A stretch of 64,000 nt of DNA, from contig JBANAY010000004.1 in the NCBI GenBank assembly GCA_037952775.1, forward strand, positions 9,734,001-9,798,000. Reading direction: 5' to 3'. The notes beneath the pieces were generated by a model. It saw nothing but the letters and a program-made list of their open reading frames with translations. It was not told the origin of the DNA and did not search any database. Positions 23,314 through 35,110 of this stretch are shown piece by piece (the stretch's first letter is position 1; each line of letters starts with the position of its first letter). The translations under genes and the position numbers were made by a program. The stretch comes from Clonostachys chloroleuca. Taxonomy: Eukaryota; Ascomycota; Sordariomycetes; Hypocreales; Bionectriaceae.

Positions 23314-24453
23314 GACCTTCCAGTACTGGGAATGAAATAGAGCAGCCTACCGTGAGAGGTTTGAATTCATCTTTACTAACTTGCGACAGTGGAATTTCGG
23401 GAGAATTATGCTTTTATTTGTTCTTTGACCATTGAAATGAGGCGAGATGGGAATTTCCAACGAAAACGAAAGCCATAACATGTGTTCGGCAGGGTAGTGA
23501 TGAGGAGATATTTGCCTGAAATTTTCAATGGATGGTGTTTTACCAAACCACGTTGAGAAGACGATTGTCTAGTATTTCTTTTATTTGTCGGCTCAATGCC
23601 AACGTAATCAGACAGTTTATCATTGCGTAGTCTTGCAATTGATTTCGCTTTCGTTCCGACCTCTTTGTGCTATTTGATCGATTTGAGACTATATATGCTC
23701 CAATTCATAGCTCTACCCCGAATCAACGAAATGAGTTTACAAAATTAATTCTACGATGTTTGGTAATATCTATGAGCTACTGTCAATTCAAACCCTTTGC
23801 TCCAAGCCAATACGGTTGTCACTATAGGGTAGTCCAACGGCATAGCTCGCCTCACTTGCGGCCGAGAGCTGCCGAAATTTGCGCGAGCGTAGCTGGAGTG
23901 CTGATCTGGAGTGGGTGGCATGACACTGACTAAGCTAACCTACCAAGCCACAAGAAGGCCACATGTTCTTTGTCCACATTTTTGGAATTGAATTGGCGGA
24001 GAGCTATATAGAATTGGATTGAAGAATGATCCCGAGCCTCGGCGGTCATCAAGCAGGCCGCAGCCTACACTCCACTCGATGGTAGATGTGCTTAGTTGTG
24101 GCACAGTCCTGAGAAGTGTGGCTGTTTGTTTGGCCGAACCGAGCTTGAGCCGAGCTTCGCTGGCATAATCCCAGCCTAACCTCTTTTGATTTAGTACCTA
24201 TACAGCTGCTGGAGGGTTGAAAACACCGAAATCTTAGCGAACGAACTCGCTGTAACCCTATTCGGTCCCCCTGGAATTGGCGATGCCTCCAAGATGGAAC
24301 CAAACATTTATAAATTGCCTTTCGCGGCCTTGGATGAGTTTCTCCAACTTGCAAAGCATCAAGATCTCAAAGCTCGAACAACAATCATTTCTTAACAAAG
24401 GCAACTTTCACTTCGTAACCTTACATACCAATCCTCAAGTCACAGCTTTCATC
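23314..24453. other. Intergenic, no supported gene
   Basis: Only short unsupported ORFs. Confidence 0.55.
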
Positions 24454-25039
24454 ATGGGTAAAGTCGAGGTATATGCGCAAATTGACATAGCTGCATCTCC
24501 AGGAGCAGTCCGAAATGTGGTAAGTGCGAATTGAACCCAAATCCTACGATAAATTCTGAAGGTGCTAATGATCTGAAATAGTTCTTGGATTTTGCTCGGT
24601 ACAATGAATGGCAGAAAGGCTGGGACATCACGCTTATGGACTCTACTAAGACGCAGTCGGACTTGGAGGTTGGAGACCGACTTAGAGTTGCTATGCATGG
24701 GATGGTATTTCGCCCGTACGTTGAGGTATGCTTGATTAAAGACTTTACTTGGCCTCAGAATCGAATCTCGTCTAACGGTCACGCTAGGAGAATTCCCCCG
24801 AACGTTTCACTTGGACCGGATCGATACCCATTCTCCTCACAGGTCAACATTCGTTTCTCTTCACTCCGAGCAAAGAAATTGCAGGAGGTACAACTTTCAT
24901 TCAAACCGAGAATTTCGGTGGCGCTCTGGCTGTTATGTACTCTCCATTCGCCAAAAAGCAACCGGCACCGTCCCCGAACTGGGAGGCCTTCAATGCGGCC
25001 CTGAAGCAAGAGGCCGAAAAGCGTTATCCTCTTGTTTAG
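24454..25039 (+). CDS. SRPBCC (START/polyketide-cyclase-like) protein
   Basis: Three exons (24454-24519, 24582-24725, 24788-25039) encode 153 residues. It begins MGKVEVYAQIDIAASPGAVRNV, then FLDFARYNEWQKGWDITLM and VGDRLRVAMHGMVFRPYVE; after the second intron ENSPERFTWTGSIP...GQHSFLFTPS, GGTTFIQTENFGGAL and ALKQEAEKRYPLV. This is the SRPBCC helix-grip fold pattern with the typical V-x-F-x-R-Y-x-x-W start. Members bind small hydrophobic ligands. Ligand unknown. Both introns lie in phase 0, and the last has a GTATGC donor and TAG acceptor. Confidence 0.88.
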
Positions 25040-26516
25040 TATTCTACCTTATGGCAACCTCTTTTTTATCGGCAATTCTGCTATTTCATTGACCCTTATC
25101 AGGTCGTTCTAGGAGTGTTGTATATCCTCTGAAGTGTCGATGTTACAGTCCACAATCGTCGAATGGAGGGTGGTGTGGTCAATCTGACATTTAGAACTTA
25201 GCTAGTAGCAATTGGAATCTCACTGCATCATCCCTTATTGTAGACCTTGGAGGTGTGATGGCACGTAGTATGTTGCATCCTGACGGATGACCTCGGCTAA
25301 ATATGCTTTGAACAAGGGACGGGAAGTGACCCTGACCAGACTCTCGGGTCGTTTAAGAGGAGAGGCTGTCCGAGATATTTGCCTTATCTTGGAGTGAACA
25401 TGTAATGGTGTGACCGGAGGCCCTCACCGTCTCACCATTTTATTCTCTGCCATCATTAACTCGGACTCGCCCTGCACAGGAGTTTGATAAAAGAACCATG
25501 ATTGGAACTGGGAGAAGATATCAGCAACTCGCGGGATGCGTACCGATTGGCCAGCAGTATAAAAAAGTTGGGGTAAGGCCCTTGCTCAATTGATTATGTC
25601 GCCGATCTCATGCTCTATTGGAGCAATAACACCCTGGAAGGATGTGGAGAGTTTTTTATTATCAGCGTCCCCCACAACCGAACCATGCTCGCCACCTTCG
25701 ATTAATTCCTGAGGCGGGGGCTTTGCAGGGTGACCGGACTCGTTATCCGACGGGAGCTGTTGACGGCCCCGAGTTCGCTGGAGCCATTGGCAGCCAGAGA
25801 CTCGTGCGATTCCCGCATTTTGCACAGTGCACTCCCTTCCAACTTCACCCAGCAACGTCCTTCCTTCATCGCCGCATTCAATTTCTATTTGTTCGCGCTT
25901 CCAACATTCCAATTGCATCCCTGCCATACAGAACAGAGGTTCAAGATGGGTTAAACGACCATACCATCCTCGGCATCGATGCCACCAACGCTACGGATAA
26001 ATGCAACAACTTCCGAGCCGTATCGACATTCCGCAACCGTCCACCTCGACCAAGGGTCTCTATCTAATCAGGCCACATTGCGTATATCCGGTCCAGTTAC
26101 GGAGAACCTGGAACCCCTGCGAAATGTACCCCGCCTGTGCCAGGTGCCCGAACCAGCTTCCCGTTTCGGTAGAGTCCAACCTCGCTCTATCTGTGCTTTC
26201 CCCAGACCTTGTCTAATGCCTGATATCTTATCACCTAGAACTTTTGTCCCCGCGTGATGGCTTCTATCTGTGGCCCTTCTCATCCTTGGCTCCTCGATGT
26301 CACCTCGCCCGAGTGATGGCCTATCGCCCCGCTACCGACGGCTTGGGCAAACCAACACGTGCCAATCGACATCCCCCGTGGACTTCAAGCCATGGCTAAG
26401 TATAAATAACACGTCTTGATGTCCCCCGATCAGCACACCCTCAGACGTTTTCGGTCTTCCCCCAGCCACACGCCTCTTGTTAATGTTTGGGCCACTAGTC
26501 TAGCATAGCGGCGGCA
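25040..26516. other. Intergenic; promoter of the OPT gene
   Basis: No supported gene. A TATA-like TATAAATA lies at about 26402, some 115 bp upstream of the first OPT ATG. Confidence 0.55.
26402..26409 (+). promoter_or_regulatory. TATA-like box of the OPT transporter gene
   Basis: TATAAATA about 115 bp before the ATG at 26517, with a CT-rich stretch between them. Position and sequence fit a core promoter; there is no other support. Confidence 0.45.
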
Positions 26517-28900
26517 ATGGATGTACATCAGGTTGCCTCCTCCTCAACGGAGCCTCCCCCTCCCCGTCCGCCAAGACTGCGGAGAAGATCCAGGTTGCGG
26601 AAAAGGTCAAGAAGTCCCACCAGTGGGATCCCAACCTGCCCCAGGAAAAGTTTGACGAGATATCTGCTGCACTCGATACTGGCGAGGTAGAGGTCATCGC
26701 TGAAGTCGAGAAAGACCTCGCAACCAAGTCGCCATACGAGGAAGTCCGGGCTGCCGTCCGCGAAATCGACAATGAGGAGTACGCGAATACCGTGAGGGCT
26801 TGGGTTCTGGGCATGCTATTTGTGACAATTGTTTCCGGGGTCAATATGTTTTTGAGTATGCGCAGCCCAGCAATTACTATCCCCGCTGTGGTCGTGATTC
26901 TCATTACGTACCCCATCGGTGTTCTCTGGTCCAAGATCGTTCCCATGCACAAGTTCAAGACCTTTGGTGTTGAATGGTCGCTCAACCCCGGGCCATTTTC
27001 CGTCAAAGAACATGCTGTCATCACGCTCATGGCCAAGATTACAGCGGATTACCCCTATTCGACCAATGCTCTCGAGGCGTTGCAGGCACCATCGCTATAC
27101 AACCACAATCTCGGATGGGGATTTGCTCTCATGTTCACCTTGAGTAGTCAGATCATTGGTATCTCCATGTCAGGCATGTTCCGGCGATTCTTAGTCTGGC
27201 CATCTGCCATGGTATGGCCTGGCCAGTTCGGTACCACTTCTCTGCTGTATACGCTGCATGACACCAGTAAGTCCGAGCAGGTCAATGCTAATGGCTGGAA
27301 ATTATCTCGATACAGGTGGTTCTGCTATCTTGCAATTGGGTCATTCTGCTACTACTGGCTCCCGGCCGTCATCTGGCAAGGACTCTCAGTCTTCGCTTTC
27401 ATCACCTGGATCAAGCCCAACAGTGTTGTTGTCAATCAGCTCTTTGGAGGTGTGTCAGGGTTGTCTCTGATTCCCATCACCTTTGACTGGACCTACATCT
27501 CCGCTTATTTGCAGAACCCTATGCTCTCTCCATGGCACTCGCACTTGAACTGTCTTATTGGACTTGGAATCTTCGTCATCATTCCCACACTCGGCATGGC
27601 GTACTCCGGGACATTCTTCTCAGAGTACCTGCCCATCAACACCTCGCGAACTTTCGACAACACGGGACACAGGTATAATGTGTCTAGGATTCTTACAGAC
27701 GATTTTAAGTTTGATGAGGAGGCTTACAAGAACTATTCTCCCATGTTCCTCGCACCGACGTTCTTTCTCAACTATGGTCTCTCATTTGCCACCCTGACCG
27801 CTGCGCTGGTCCACACAGCCCTCAACCACAGCTCCGAAATCTGGTATCGCTTTAGGGCAGCCGGCAACCAAGAGCCAGACGTGCACATGACCATGATGCG
27901 GAAGTACAAAGAGGCTCCCGACTGGTGGTACGGAATTGTCTGGGTTTGCGCCATGGCACTAGGTCTCGCGACGGTCTTGGGCTACAGCACTCAGCTCCCA
28001 TGGTGGGGATTCATCGTCTCGTGCCTCATCGCCTTCGTGTTCATCATACCCCTGGCGATGATCATGGGCATCACCAACATTCTCATCTCGCTTAACGTGC
28101 TGTCGCCGTTTATTGGCGGATTCATCTTCCCTGGACGCCCCATCGCCAACATGCTTTTCAAGGTCTACAGCACGATTGTCCTAGGACAGGCCCAGGTATT
28201 TAGTGGTGACCTCAAGTTTGCTCACTATATGAAGGTGCCTCCCCGTACCACCTTCTTCTGCCAGATCTCTGCTGCCATCTGGTCCGTGTTCGTTCAGATT
28301 GCCGTCATGGTAAGTTCCTTCACCCAAGATTCGGACCATCACCTCCTTTCAGAATATCCACTAATCTGACGTCTCCTCCACAACTTAGAACTGGGCTTTG
28401 GGCAACATTCCAAACATCTGTGAGGCTGACCAGGAGAGCAACTTCACCTGTCCCAACGGAAGCACCTTCTTCTCATCGAGTATCGTCTGGGGTGTCATCG
28501 GGCCCCGAAAGTTCCTGGGCGCCGGCACCATGTACCAGTCGATCCACTACTTCTGGCTCCTCGGCGCCGTCCTCCCCGTCATCCTCTTCTTCATCTCGCG
28601 CAGGTGGCCCAAGTCCATCTTCCGCTACCTCCACGCCCCCGTCCTCCTCGGATCCCTGGGCTGGCTTCCGCCCGCCACGCCCCTCAACTTCTCCACCTGG
28701 GCCGGCGTCGGCCTGCTCTTCAACTTCTGGATCAGGCGCCGCTGGAACGCGTGGTGGATGACGTACAATTACATCACTGCCGCGGCTATCGACGTTGGGC
28801 TGATCATCTGCACGCTGATTGTGTTCTTTGCGCTGACCCTGCCGGGGGTTGATGTACCGCAGTGGTGGGGGAATGTCAAGGTTTTTGAGACTCTGGTAGG

Positions 28901-28943
<43 letters not shown>

Positions 28944-29043
28944 GCTTGATAGAAAGGTCACTGACTGTTCATAGGATGCTATGGGGACGGCTATCAGGAA
29001 GGTTGTTCCTGAAGGTGAGACGTTTGGACCAGCCAGTTGGTAA
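26517..29043 (+). CDS. OPT family small oligopeptide transporter (5' frame uncertain)
   Basis: Main exon to 28309, then exons 28389-28895 and 28975-29043. Motifs: SPYEEVRAAV (the OPT N-terminal signature), NPGPFSVKEHAVI, PNSVVVNQLFGGVSGL, PITFDWTYISAYLQNPML, MKVPPRTTFFCQ (the KIPPR region) and a C-terminal VVPEGETFGPASW. It has many membrane segments and imports short peptides or peptide-like compounds with protons. The ATG at 26517 (MDVHQ) is out of frame with the coding frame by 26576. Either a very short 44-bp intron (26532-26575) restores it, or one base is lost in the CTC-rich tract (MDVHQVASSS / NGASPSPSAKTAEK). The last intron contains T32. It is convergent with the SDR gene. Confidence 0.9.
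28907..28938 (+). repeat. Poly-T tract, 32 bases, inside the last OPT intron
   Basis: It begins 11 bases after the GTAGGT donor of the 79-bp intron 28896-28974, before a CTGAC branch point. Length variation here would change intron size without touching coding sequence. Confidence 0.9.
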
Positions 29044-29333
29044 TAGCTCAGTGTCATTTGGAATTGGTGTCTGTCTTGTTCAAGTAGCAGATTCTTTCGC
29101 CTCTCATGGTACACCCTAGTAGTAACATACGAATATATCCACGAATGATATAATTGAATGAAGAGATTTGACAAAGAAATCTAGGGATAAATGACACCTT
29201 ATCTGCTAGCTAGTGTTGTTTGGCTCATACTAACAAATGTGGACATGTACAGCGAATGTTTGCTCGAGCCGCTATCTGATGGAGTGCTGGTCTGAACCAG
29301 ATACCTAATGAGATCACGCGTAGGCCACCCGTA

Positions 29334-30264
29334 TCACATCACAGCTCCATTAAGAGAGACTCTCAGAAGCAAAGAGTTCTTGATCTCATCGGCACGAGCT
29401 TTGAGCTCGTCCACATCCCAGTTAGCCCAGACAAACTTGCCTTTGAGAAATGAGGCTTCCGGAGAGGCAAGCCAGACAAGAAGCTGGCTGGGAAGTTTAG
29501 CTAAGATGAGTCCAAGTTAGCAAGATACAGAGGGCGTCAGCCTAGTTGGGAAATGGGGAGCCCTTACGATCGTCCGTCTTGGGAAAATCAAACCTGGTGT
29601 TGAGATCCGTAGCTATGACACCAGGCTGGATTTGCACGACATGCCAGTCAGGATGCTCAACCTGGACGAAGTCAAATATCTTCACAACCGCTGCCTTGAC
29701 GGTGCAGTAGACCCAGAACCCCGGGACGGGCGCGATGTGCGCCATCCCGGACGAAACATTGAACACGTGAGCTAGGCCGGTCAGCGCGGGCGCAAAGCAC
29801 TGGATCGTGTTGAAAGCGCCCAGCACATTGATATCCAGCTCGTGGCGGAATGTGGCTTCGTCGAAGCCTTCCACGCTGCCGACCTCGGGGGAGCTGCCCG
29901 CGTTGTGGACAAGAATGTCGATCTTGGCGCCGCCGGCCTTTGCGACGAGTTTTCCGACAGCCGCGTCTAGGCTCTCGCGCTTGCTGACATCGGCGCTCTC
30001 GAAGATGACCTTGGTGTCACTGGAGCTGGCCTTTTCAGTAATCTCGGTCGCCGCAGCCTGGAGCTTCTCAAATCGTCTTCCGAGGATGGCAATGGTTTTC
30101 GCGCCCGCCTGCGCAAAGGCGATGGCGATTTCTTTGCCGATGCCTGTCCCGCCGCCGGTGATGGCGACAAACTTGCCGGAGACGCTGAGCTTGGGCTGGG
30201 TGGGATCAATTGCCGCGTAGGGCTTGTTGTGGTAAGTTTTGGTGAATGAGACGTAGTCAGCCAT
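29334..30264 (-). CDS. Short-chain dehydrogenase/reductase (SDR)
   Basis: Two exons (30264-29568, 29500-29334) encode 287 residues starting MADYVSFTKTYHNKPYAAID. FVAITGGGTGIGKEIAIAFAQAG is the TGxxxGIG cofactor motif; DILVHNAGSS is the NAG motif; the catalytic triad region is NVSSGMAH...GFWVYCTVKAAV (Ser, Tyr-x-x-x-Lys). IQPGVIATDLNT follows the active site. The second exon adds LPSQLLVWLASPEASFLKGKFVWANWDVDEL, a typical classical-SDR C-terminus. It uses NAD(P)H to reduce or oxidise a small substrate; the substrate is unknown. It is divergent from the Zn-cluster gene 700 bp away, so co-regulation is possible. Confidence 0.94.
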
Positions 30265-30972
30265 TGTTTCTTGGAGGAGGAGATTTGGTTTAAGCTTTCT
30301 GTGATACTGCAATTGTTGGATGATTTGGATGGTAAGGTTTGGGCAACAGGAGCTGCTCGAGGACTACTTATACCTGGATCTGATAGCATCTTTCTTTGTG
30401 ACAGACATAATTGTGAGAAGTTGAGTCAAGAGATAGTATTCTCGAATCGGAAGCGCTTGTTTTCCGTGGAAGAATTCGGAGAGATGTCTCAATGATGTCG
30501 TGATCTGAATTGGTTAATAATGTGCGGACGGAAGACTTATGAGGCTCGGTCATGTTGAAAATAAGCACGTATGACTCGGTATAACTTTAATGAAGCATCT
30601 TCATTTAGGCGCTGGATCATATCGGAAGTGAGAACGATAAGAATGACAAATCAAGAAGCCTCCGGGGTGCATCGCCTATTGGAAATCGGGGATGCGCTCG
30701 GCCGAGAGGTAGACCGTGGAAGGCTACCGGGTAGGTGGTACAAGAGTACTTAAGGTAAGCAAGATGATTGAAGATGGAGAAGGAGCTTTTGTCAGCAAGC
30801 TTCCGCGGAGGCTCCTGGGGCTATCCCCTTTCGGGTCTAAGCGGCTATCACCTCCATGGAGGCATCAAATATCAGTCCCCGTCGACTTCACATCGAACCT
30901 CATTCTCCATCCACCTCCCGAAATACGGCACTGATATTGCTTGGCCCAAAGTCGGTGGGTCTCGGAACGATC

Positions 30973-32877
30973 ATGGAAGCAAACATTCTCCCCAGAAAGG
31001 TGAAAACGGCCAAACCTCTACGCGCAGCCCCCAGTTCCTCAATTACTAAGTGGCCAAGCAACAGTCCTGCGATCTTTGCTACAATCGCAAGATCAAGTGC
31101 GACGGGCAGAAACCGCGCTGCTCAAACTGCATTGCTTACGATGTCGAATGCAAGCATACTGCCCCAAGTCGCAGGTCGAAACCCAAGTCACAACGCAATC
31201 GGAATGCCGCTGATGTGGACGAAATCAAACTGCTGAGATCTGAAGTACAGCATCTGAGGACGCAACTTGTATGTCTATCTTTCCCAGTATCCAAATTTGG
31301 TGTAATACTAACACGCTATAAATCTAGGATCAACATACAGTGCAACAATCCAAGGAGCAGGCTGCCCCCCTGAACTCAAGACATAATATGGCGGCAGTGG
31401 AGGTTGGAGTTTCCCTTGTCGAGTATGAACCTACTGATGATTACGAGAGTACGACCCCCATGGGTCTACCTCCATTGGAGCAAGCTATGTCTCTACTGGG
31501 CGTCTTTCTCACAAATTTCAACTCGGTTCTTCCCCTGTTCAATGACGATGCACTCTTGCGCTTGTTTGGGGAGTGCTATGCAACTCTACCCCAACAGCGT
31601 GATCCTGTAGAGTGGGCGGCCATCAACGTTGTGTTAGCGTTGGCTTGCCAACATATGCCCGAGTCTACTAGTTATCCATGGGGAAGTGCCCGGCCTCGGA
31701 GTTATTACATTGACAAATATCTCAATCAAGCACAGTCAGTTGTCTCAACCGTCATGTTGGGCCAGATTCGACTCCTCAACATCCAAGTCCTAGTAGGCAT
31801 GATAATGGTGCTTCAGACAGCGCATGATGTTACTCCGGCTTTGATCTTGACATCAGCCACAATCCGTCTTGCGCACAAGATCAGCCTACACAGCCGTGCC
31901 GGGTCGGCACATCTTGACCCAGTCGATAGGATACAGCATGCGCGCGTCTTCTGGCTAGCATACATCCTCGACAAGGACATAAGCCTGCGTGCTGGGCAAC
32001 CTTCGCTTCAACTCGATGATGATGTTGACCTAGACTTGCCTTCTGATTTACCACTAGACGACGACAAGCAGGGCGACACTGCCGGAATTATCGTGACAGC
32101 AAACGGGAACGCTAAGATGAATTACTTCCTGATGCGCGTGCATCTGGCCAATATCGAAGGTGGCGTGTACGACTTTCTCTACTCAACGCGATCTCTGAAA
32201 CGTAGCCGGGAAGAGAGATCTCTTGCAATGGAGAGCATCGCCACCGCTCTAGAGAAGTGGCAAGAGTCTATACCGCCGGAGTTCCTCGCCGATGTCGTCA
32301 CCTCAAATACCATCAATAACCCTGCCATGGCTGGCTTCTTTTGCGTCCTGCACGCAGCTAGCCTGGCTTGCATAACTCATATCAACCGGGCTCACGCGTG
32401 GGACAAGCAGTGGTTAAAGGGTCTTCGTGACCATGGAAGGGGCACTGAGACCTTGCAGCTCCCACCGAAATGGGAGCAGCTTGTGGGCCAAGCGCGAGCG
32501 TACGCTCTGTTGTTTTCGGAGACGTGGTCAAGCGAGGCATGGTTCAACTGGTAGGTGACTAGCTTCTGAACTCGATGAATGACACAGTACTGACGCCAAG
32601 AAGGATGACCTCGTGCTCCTATACATCATCCATGGTGCTTATGACAACCAACAACCTATTCCATCCGCAACACGAGAACATACAACAAGATGTTCATCTT
32701 GTCGATGCAGCCTTGATATGGCTCAACGGAGCGGTAAAACACATCCACCCAGAGGAGACGGAAAGGCTTCTGGCATTATGCAATGAGGTTGTCCGGAAAG
32801 TGCGGCAGAAGCGCGCGGACGCTTTCTCGGAGGATTTTGGCGGGGGTCGGTTCGTGAATTTCCTTGAACATGCTTAA
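30973..32877 (+). CDS. Zn(II)2Cys6 transcription factor
   Basis: Four exons (30973-30999, 31059-31268, 31328-32550, 32604-32877) encode 577 residues. The binuclear zinc cluster is CDLCYNRKIKCDGQKPRCSNC...C with C-x2-C-x6-C-x6-C-x2-C-x6-C spacing. EIKLLRSEVQHLRTQL behind it suggests a short coiled-coil dimer element. The fungal-specific middle homology region follows (FLTNFNSVLPLFND, HARVFWLAYILDKDISLRAGQPS). The zinc frame has a stop just upstream and opens with GTG, so I place the start in a 27-base exon (MEANILPRK) joined over a 59-bp intron with a TACTAAG branch point. The last intron uses the AAG at 32601-32603, behind ACTGAC. Targets unknown; the adjacent SDR and OPT genes are the obvious candidates. 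Confidence 0.9.
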
Positions 32878-34834
32878 TGGTAGCAGCGGCATTCTCGGAT
32901 TTTATTTTGAGTTGGAAGTCCGGATCGGCATCTTTGTTTCCTTTTTTCGATTTTCTCTCTGTGGAGGCCGCGGCCGTTTAATGTATCGTCCGTGTTTGTT
33001 GAGACAAACCGTGATATGTAGGGCGGTTTCTGTATAAAACTAGGTAGCTCTGGTCAATTAGCTTAGACGAAGCATCTAGGGGGGATACGGTTTGGTAGAG
33101 TCTTCAAACCAGCCAAGTACTCACCCCAATCTGAATGATATTCCCTATAAATCGATGATGCAGCCTGGGTCTGTTGCCAGAAAGATTCTGCTTTCGGAGA
33201 GCCAACACTGTGGTATAATATACGGCTGAGCAGAGAAATTGACATGTAAAATGAGCGTGAGGAAAATCGGGATTTTGTGATGTCGTTGCGGAAACCTAGA
33301 TCCTTGCTCGCTGGCAACTTCCGCCCGAAGCCATGACTTTAGGGGCTTGTCGTTGTGTGTTATTAGCTTGGGCATGGTAAGTATAAGAGAGTGAAAGCAA
33401 TCTTGTGCTTGCATAAGTGATAAGTATAGGTAATCTATTGTCAAGTTAGATTAATGACGAAGAAGAAGAGCAAGCCGTTTGCCTCAAATCTGATGCGAAT
33501 TGCACTTGGACAACCCAGTGCCTGAGGCATACAGCTGGGCAGACACGCACGTGAGCCGCAACCGCGGCTGGAACAGGACTGGGCATATGTAGATAGCACT
33601 CAGGTACTCTTCCATGTACGACCATGATTTGAAATCTTGCCATTACTTCATGCCATGCCCCTTCTCGCGAATTTCAGCCAATCAAGCAAGAGATCACCAG
33701 ACCAGATTTATCAAGAACTACAAAACGATTCCTAGTCTGCGAAAACAGGGACTCTTTAAAATCTGGAGATCGAAGGTATCTACTTATGACAATTGGAATT
33801 GTGTTTGAACGATCATAAGCTGAGACTTACAGCGTCTAGGAGGCAGTGCAGATGCGTAGCTCAAGCAGCCTCTCACAGGATGTTGATCCTTCTACGACTG
33901 TTTCTCGACAATCCTCGATGATCGAACCTAACTAATTCCCGCACTATACTTGCCGCCTGCCACACCCATGCATTCCATCGACAGATCGGCTTTGCCAAAT
34001 GCAAATCCTGCGATCCCTGTCGGCGACTTGAGTCTCGGGGCGTCTGGTTTCGAATGGGGACACCTCTTGGTACCCTGCCAACTTCTTCTGCGCTCACTGC
34101 GTTTGGCAGACGCACGATAAATAGCACCGTGGTTGACATTGAATTGGATTGTTTACAATGGTCATTGCAAACAGCAAGGGAGAGTGCCAAGACCACGGTG
34201 GCGGAGCAAAGATTTCGGAGGACGTCCCCCTGACACTGCGGCGTGGCTGTGGTCGGGAGGGAGGGTTGGAATTAATGCTACCCACCTGCTCCGCAAAACA
34301 GCCTCGGGAAGGCTTTCTCGGTGGGTGGAATAATTGCATCATTGGTGGAAGTCCTGAAGACCAGGGAGGTAGATCACTCTGAGCTCTTAGCTCGCTTGCA
34401 GTCCGTCAGGTTAACAAAGACTGTTCCTTAGTTAGTTGCTCGTAATATTGGCAATCCCTGAGTTTACCAGCTTCAGTCGCGAGTTGTTTAGCCACATTAT
34501 CGTGGAATTTGCTGTGAGTCATAGCCTAATCCTGTTAGGCAGCAAAGAATAAACTGCCAAGAATGGTAGGTTATCCACCATGGCCCGATGTTCTTACCCC
34601 TTTAACGACTGCAAGATCAGGGGTCTATTCCTTTTCCCTCTACATACCAATGCTGGTATTGCCAAAGCCTATTATGGGAAGCCCCATGCAAGGCAGACTA
34701 GAAATATTGAGGGTATAGAATGAATACAGCTGAAGAGCCATATAAAAGGGGTAACATAACCCACGCAAGTACCGAAAGTGAAAAGATTAACACCGAAACC
34801 TGAAAACAACATCATTTCTTCCAGAAGGCCGAAA
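32878..34834. other. Intergenic, no supported gene
   Basis: About 2 kb of short unsupported ORFs on both strands; nothing recognised. Confidence 0.55.
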
Positions 34835-35110
34835 ATGACTCGATACGCTTCACTTGTCTCCTTCTTTTCGCTACCAAGGCTCGCCCTTTTGCTGTTGTTT
34901 ATCTCGACAGCGTACGCCGCTCCGCTTGAGCGCCCCATCTGGCTCACCCGCGACGTCCTTTCTCGATCGAGTAACGGATTATATAAGAGAGATGTTGAAT
35001 CGGCAATCATCTTTGGTGTGGTAGTGGGTGTTATCTTTGTCCTTGGAATGATAAGTCTGGGAGTCCGTGTTGCCTACATGAAGAGAAGGGAGTTGCCAAG
35101 GCAGCGATAG
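34835..35110 (+). CDS. Small secreted or single-pass membrane protein, 91 aa
   Basis: A single-exon ORF starting MTRYASLVSFFSL. Residues 1-28 are a signal peptide (LALLLLFISTAYA ending before APLERP), and IIFGVVVGVIFVLGMISLGV near residues 58-77 is a membrane helix followed by basic YMKRRELPRQR. A KR at about residue 51 (GLYKR-D) is a possible Kex2 site. No family recognised. The longer upstream reading starts at GTG, so this ATG is preferred. Confidence 0.5.
   Translation: MTRYASLVSFFSLPRLALLLLFISTAYAAPLERPIWLTRDVLSRSSNGLYKRDVESAIIFGVVVGVIFVLGMISLGVRVAYMKRRELPRQR

Noticed and set aside
28473..29174. Long minus-strand ORF of 233 codons over the OPT 3' end
   Set aside because: It includes a lysine run translated from the T32 tract and lies antisense to well-supported OPT exons.
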